Below are positions 61,226 through 64,000 of a stretch of 64,000 bases of DNA, piece after piece. The DNA is taken from the NCBI RefSeq assembly GCF_017306545.1, contig NZ_JAFKID010000008.1, positions 1 through 64,000 of the forward strand, written 5' to 3'. Numbering within the stretch: position 1 is the first letter of the stretch; each line of letters opens with the position of its first letter. The translations under genes were made by a program, and so were the position numbers. The DNA is from Mesorhizobium sp. (lineage in GTDB: Bacteria > Pseudomonadota > Alphaproteobacteria > Rhizobiales > Rhizobiaceae). The notes under the pieces are model-generated. The model had not been told where the DNA came from. It saw nothing but the letters and a program-made list of their open reading frames with translations, and did not search any database.

Positions 61226-61414
61226 TCAGCGGTCTTGGGTTTCTTCCTCGCTGGCCTCGAGCCGGTCGAGCAACTCCTTCAGATGGGCAGGAACGTCGCT
61301 GACCACCTGGAAGGCCGGCATGGCGCGCAGGAAGCGGGCTGTCGAGGGGGCCGTGAACTGGCGGCTGATATCGGCTGCCAACCTGTCCTGTCGGTCTGCG
61401 ATGTTGCGGGCCAT
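61226..61414 (-). CDS. small hypothetical protein
   Basis: The 62-residue product starts MARNIADRQDRLAADISRQF and is helical with a basic middle and an acidic C-terminus (ELLDRLEASEEETQDR). AGGA precedes the ATG at 61414 by 9 bases. No family is recognised. A longer frame to 61666 extends across the grpE promoter and is rejected. Confidence 0.5.
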   Translation of the reverse strand: MARNIADRQDRLAADISRQFTAPSTARFLRAMPAFQVVSDVPAHLKELLDRLEASEEETQDR

Positions 61415-61650
61415 GGTCGAAATCCTGTTGGTTGGCTCCGAAACTCCTCCGCATCGCGATGGTTCCCGTATCGTACCATTGTGGCAAGCGGCTTCGGCCG
61501 ACAGGATAAAATTTGATTTAACAGCGAACGGTCTTGCGCCTGCGGGTGCTCTCGTCCGCGAGTCGGCGTGCGGGCCTTGCCCCTTGATTTTTGGTGCCTG
61601 AACCTCGATATCGGGCGCAATCTCAAGACTGTTTGGCAATGGGAATTGTA

Positions 61651-62286
61651 ATGAGCGACCATGCAAGAGACGAGCACGCGCCGCTGGAGGCCGAGACGGC
61701 CGAGGCCGCGACCGACCGCGCGGAAGGCGGCGTCGACGGCGACTATGAGGCGCTGGTCCGTCTGCTTAAGGAAAACGACGAACTCAAGGACCGGGCGCTG
61801 CGGGCGGCCGCCGACATGGAAAACCTGCGGCGGCGTACCGCGCGCGACGTGCAGGACGCGCGCGCCTATGCGATCGCCAATTTCGCCCGCGACATGCTTT
61901 CGGTGTCCGACAACCTGCGCCGCGCCATCGACGCCATCCCGGCCGAGGCCAAGGACGCTGCCGAGGCCGGCTTCAAGGCGCTGCTGGAAGGCGTCGAGAT
62001 CACCGAGCGCGGCATGCTGTCGACGCTGGAGCGGCATGGGGTGAAGAAGCTCGAGCCTCAGGGCGAGAAGTTCGACCCCAATTTCCACCAGGCGATGTTC
62101 GAGGTGCCCAACCCCGAGGTGCCCGCCAACACGGTGGTCCAGGTCGTGCAGCCGGGCTATTCGATCGGCGAGCGGGTGCTGCGGCCGGCCATGGTCGGTG
62201 TCGCCAAGGGCGGACCGAAGCAGGCGGCCGGCGAAGCCCCCGCCGAGCCCGGCCCGGTCAACGAGCAGGCCGAGAAGGATGCCTGA
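61651..62286 (+). CDS. grpE: GrpE nucleotide exchange factor
   Basis: The 211-residue co-chaperone releases ADP from DnaK. An acidic N-terminus is followed by the long coiled-coil helix ([20 protein letters not shown], about residues 42-61) and a C-terminal beta-wing domain with [14 protein letters not shown] near 140 and [20 protein letters not shown] near 165. The ATG at 61651 gives normal family length; a frame from 61591 is too long. Its stop is 18 bases before the first octanucleotide array. Confidence 0.93.
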   Translation: MSDHARDEHAPLEAETAEAATDRAEGGVDGDYEALVRLLKENDELKDRALRAAADMENLRRRTARDVQDARAYAIANFARDMLSVSDNLRRAIDAIPAEAKDAAEAGFKALLEGVEITERGMLSTLERHGVKKLEPQGEKFDPNFHQAMFEVPNPEVPANTVVQVVQPGYSIGERVLRPAMVGVAKGGPKQAAGEAPAEPGPVNEQAEKDA

Positions 62287-62304
62287 ACGGAAATGGTGGA
62301 GTAG

Positions 62305-62352
62305 GGCAATAAGGCAATAAGGCAATAAGGCAATAAGGCAATAAGGCAATAA
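62305..62352. repeat. octanucleotide array A, six copies
   Basis: GGCAATAA is repeated six times without interruption, starting 18 bases after the grpE stop. It lies outside any supported gene. Confidence 0.95.
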
Positions 62353-62426
62353 GGGGTGCCGCTCGGGCGCTGCCGCCTTCGAGGTTGAGGCAGCCGCTTG
62401 ACGAATCCGGCCGGGGGCCGCAGTTT

Positions 62427-62522
62427 CTACTGCCCTACTGCCCTACTGCCCTACTGCCCTACTGCCCTACTGCCCTACTGCCCTACTGCCCTACTGCCCT
62501 ACTGCCCTACTGCCCTACTGCC
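62427..62522. repeat. octanucleotide array B, twelve copies
   Basis: CTACTGCC is repeated twelve times without interruption. Its reverse complement, GGCAGTAG, differs from the unit of array A at two positions, so the arrays are inverted relatives. The array ends 14 bases before the TRIC start codon. Confidence 0.95.
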
Positions 62523-62536
62523 GTGGTCGACGTCCG

Positions 62537-63169
62537 ATGACCCTCGTCACCCTTCTCGACTACGCAGGCGTGGCCGTTTTCGCGGCGACCGGAGCGTTGG
62601 CCGCCTCCCGCAAGCAACTCGACATCATCGGCTTCCTGTTCCTTGCCGCTGCCACCGGCATCGGCGGCGGCACCTTGCGCGACCTCATCCTCGGCGTGCC
62701 GGTGTTCTGGGTCGCCAACCGGGCCTACGTGCTGATCTGCGCGGCGATGGCGGTGGTGGTGTTCTTCGGCGCCCACCGGGTCGAATCCCGCTACAGGCTG
62801 CTTCTGTGGCTGGATGCCATCGGCATCGCGGCCTTTTCGGTGATGGGCGCGGCCAAGGGCTTGGCCGTCACCGACTCGGCCACCATCGCGATCGTCATGG
62901 GCGTGCTGACGGCCACCTTCGGCGGCGTGCTGCGTGACCTTCTGGCCGGCGAGCCGTCGGTGCTTCTGCGGCCGGAGATCTACGTCACGGCCGCGCTCGC
63001 GGGCTCGGCCCTCTATACGCTGGGCGCCGTCGTCGGACTGGCGGCGCCGGCCGCCGCGCTGGCCGGTTTCGCCGCGGCCTTCCTGGTGCGCGGCGGCGCG
63101 CTTCGCTTCGGCTGGTCTTTCCCGGCCTACAGGAGCCGGCCGGGCCGGCGGCCGGAAGACATTCCGTAA
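62537..63169 (+). CDS. TRIC-family (UPF0126) cation channel
   Basis: The 210-residue membrane protein has seven predicted helices with the internal repeat of the bacterial TRIC family: TGIGGGTLRDLILG near residue 37 and TATFGGVLRDLLAGEPSVLL near residue 122. Family members form trimeric cation (potassium) channels. The start ATG 62537 follows array B by 14 bases, and no clear Shine-Dalgarno is seen, so changes in the array could affect its translation or transcription. Confidence 0.9.
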   Translation: MTLVTLLDYAGVAVFAATGALAASRKQLDIIGFLFLAAATGIGGGTLRDLILGVPVFWVANRAYVLICAAMAVVVFFGAHRVESRYRLLLWLDAIGIAAFSVMGAAKGLAVTDSATIAIVMGVLTATFGGVLRDLLAGEPSVLLRPEIYVTAALAGSALYTLGAVVGLAAPAAALAGFAAAFLVRGGALRFGWSFPAYRSRPGRRPEDIP

Positions 63170-63180
63170 GGAGCCGGCCG

Positions 63181-63504
63181 TCAGGTCCTGCCGACCCGCC
63201 GTGCTTTCGAAAGCATCTTCGGCGCAAGCATCGACCAGCTTCGTTCCAGCCGGTGGCCGAGTTCATCGTCGCCGATGGCCTCCATCCGCGCAAGCACCAG
63301 CGGCCAGTCCCTGTAATGGTCCGTCTCGAAATAGACGGCGGGGGCCGCCTGGAGCAGCATCTCCCTTTCCTCGATGGGGCAGGGAAGCACGACGGTCGCG
63401 GCGCCCTTCATCCGCGCCAGCATCTTCTTGCCGACCTTCAGGGCCGGCGTGCCGTAAGACGTTCCTTCCGTTACGCCAGGCAAGCCGTCGGCGGCGCGCT
63501 TCAA
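63181..63504 (-). CDS. MmcQ/YjbR-like protein
   Basis: The 107-residue frame matches the MmcQ/YjbR family: LPGVTEGTSYGTPALKVGKK near residue 8 and a C-terminal DWPLVLARMEAIGDDEL near 66 preceding RSWSMLAP. This family has a CyaY-like fold and is sometimes called DNA-binding, with little evidence. The start is uncertain: TTG 63504 is used here, but the frame is open back to about 63537, where CTG lies just after the stop of the upstream gene. The two genes are probably cotranscribed. Confidence 0.78.
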   Translation of the reverse strand: MKRAADGLPGVTEGTSYGTPALKVGKKMLARMKGAATVVLPCPIEEREMLLQAAPAVYFETDHYRDWPLVLARMEAIGDDELGHRLERSWSMLAPKMLSKARRVGRT

Positions 63505-63540
63505 GCGCGCGAATGCCTTGGAGATGTCGCCGGTCAGGGC

Positions 63541-64000
63541 TCAGGCGGCGAAGCGCTGGGCTTCGGCACCGTAATAATTGACGTAGCGCGAGGAGATTTC
63601 GCGCACCGGCAGCACGATGAAAACGTCCACCGTGCCGAAATCGCGGTCGATGACGCAGCCGTCGCCGATGCGCGCGCCGAGCCTGAGGTAGCCCTTGACC
63701 AGCGGCGGCATGCCGGCGATCGCCGCCTTGGGGTTGATTGCTTCTGCCGGCATCAGGTCCATGGCCTGATAGCGTTCCGGCACGGCGCGGATGTCCCAGT
63801 CGGCGCCGGCGCGGCAATGGTGGGCGAGGTAGCTCAGCGCTTCGGCATGGGCCGCCGGGTCCGTGCCGGGGAAGGACGCGCAGCCGGTCATGACGCCGAT
63901 GCGGTGGTGGTTGGTGTAGGCCCAGATGCCTTGCCACAGCACCTCGATGGTGCGCTTGGAGCGGTAATCGGGCAGCACGCAGGAGCGGCCCAACTCCAGG
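63541..64000 (-). CDS. olsB: ornithine-lipid N-acyltransferase OlsB (C-terminal part)
   Basis: This fragment runs off the window end, so the N-terminus is missing. The visible 153 residues match the acyltransferase that links a 3-hydroxy fatty acid to ornithine: LGRSCVLPDYRSKRTIEVLW at the left, IGVMTGCASFPGTDP near residue 35, and AMPPLVKGYLRLGAR-like GMPPLVKGYLRLGARIGDGC near 95. The C-terminal FGTVDVFIVLPVREISSRYV segment is also typical. Ornithine lipids are membrane lipids common in rhizobia under phosphate limitation. Any olsA lies outside the window. Confidence 0.85.
   Translation of the reverse strand, partial: LELGRSCVLPDYRSKRTIEVLWQGIWAYTNHHRIGVMTGCASFPGTDPAAHAEALSYLAHHCRAGADWDIRAVPERYQAMDLMPAEAINPKAAIAGMPPLVKGYLRLGARIGDGCVIDRDFGTVDVFIVLPVREISSRYVNYYGAEAQRFAA

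Noticed and set aside
62305-62522. Possible CRISPR array
   Set aside because: Units are 8 bp, uninterrupted and without unique spacers, and no cas genes are near. These are simple tandem repeats.

Overview
The window is high-GC chromosomal DNA from an alphaproteobacterium, most likely a member of the Hyphomicrobiales (rhizobial relatives such as the Phyllobacteriaceae). The evidence is the gene content: a hydroxyproline degradation cluster, an OlsB-type ornithine-lipid acyltransferase, a DUF982 protein, a cysG-cysI-cysH block, a perfect CtrA-type box and many small ABC-transporter catabolic operons. No rRNA, tRNA, CRISPR or intact insertion sequence was seen. The species assignment is inference.

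Layout. 1-378: a remnant of an IS21-type istA gene. 379-7217: a near-complete trans-4-hydroxy-L-proline degradation cluster (epimerase, D-hydroxyproline dehydrogenase, ketoglutarate semialdehyde dehydrogenase, a divergent Ldh-type imine reductase, a DapA-like deaminase and a GntR regulator) with shared candidate operators. 7312-10234: an accessory islet holding an IS3-type end remnant, an AraC regulator with a divergent SDR gene, decayed trbC/trbD/trbE conjugation-gene ends and a GFA-family gene. 10637-14262: a solitary ctaD, a 5-formyl-THF cyclo-ligase, a LysR regulator and a small protein. 14631-18209: cysJ-cysI, an NADPH sulfite reductase. 18524-26666: a 2H phosphoesterase, an acyl-CoA ligase, then a peptide-type ABC transporter operon ending in an aminothiazoline-carboxylate hydrolase family gene. 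26879-31772: gnd and a copper handling operon (DUF2946, PCuAC, YcnI, CopCD). 31867-37302: a GntR-like regulator with two HTH domains, a sugar-acid dehydratase, an aldo/keto reductase, a small secreted protein and an amidase. 37398-45988: a LacI-controlled sugar ABC transporter with isomerase, dehydrogenase and reductase genes. 46137-64000: a Fur/Zur regulator, polA with a divergent candidate sRNA, a VapBC pair, a peptidase, an RNase D-like exonuclease, a class A PBP behind a CtrA box, the cysG-cysI'-cysH block in which cysI' has lost its iron-sulfur domain, a host-attachment-like protein, grpE, two octanucleotide repeat arrays, a TRIC channel, a YjbR-like protein and the end of olsB.

The strongest items for a second look are these. 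(1) The rhizobial-type cysI between cysG and cysH carries an in-frame internal deletion that removes the siroheme/4Fe-4S cysteines, while an enterobacterial-type cysJI pair sits 39 kb away. (2) A candidate sRNA beside polA has three hairpins that each display a C-rich, anti-Shine-Dalgarno-like loop. (3) A dedicated ABC transporter is translationally coupled to an ATC-hydrolase family gene. (4) Two opposed octanucleotide arrays lie between grpE and the TRIC gene, one ending 14 bases before the start codon. (5) Relics of a Ti-plasmid/ICE-type trb operon survive in the accessory islet.
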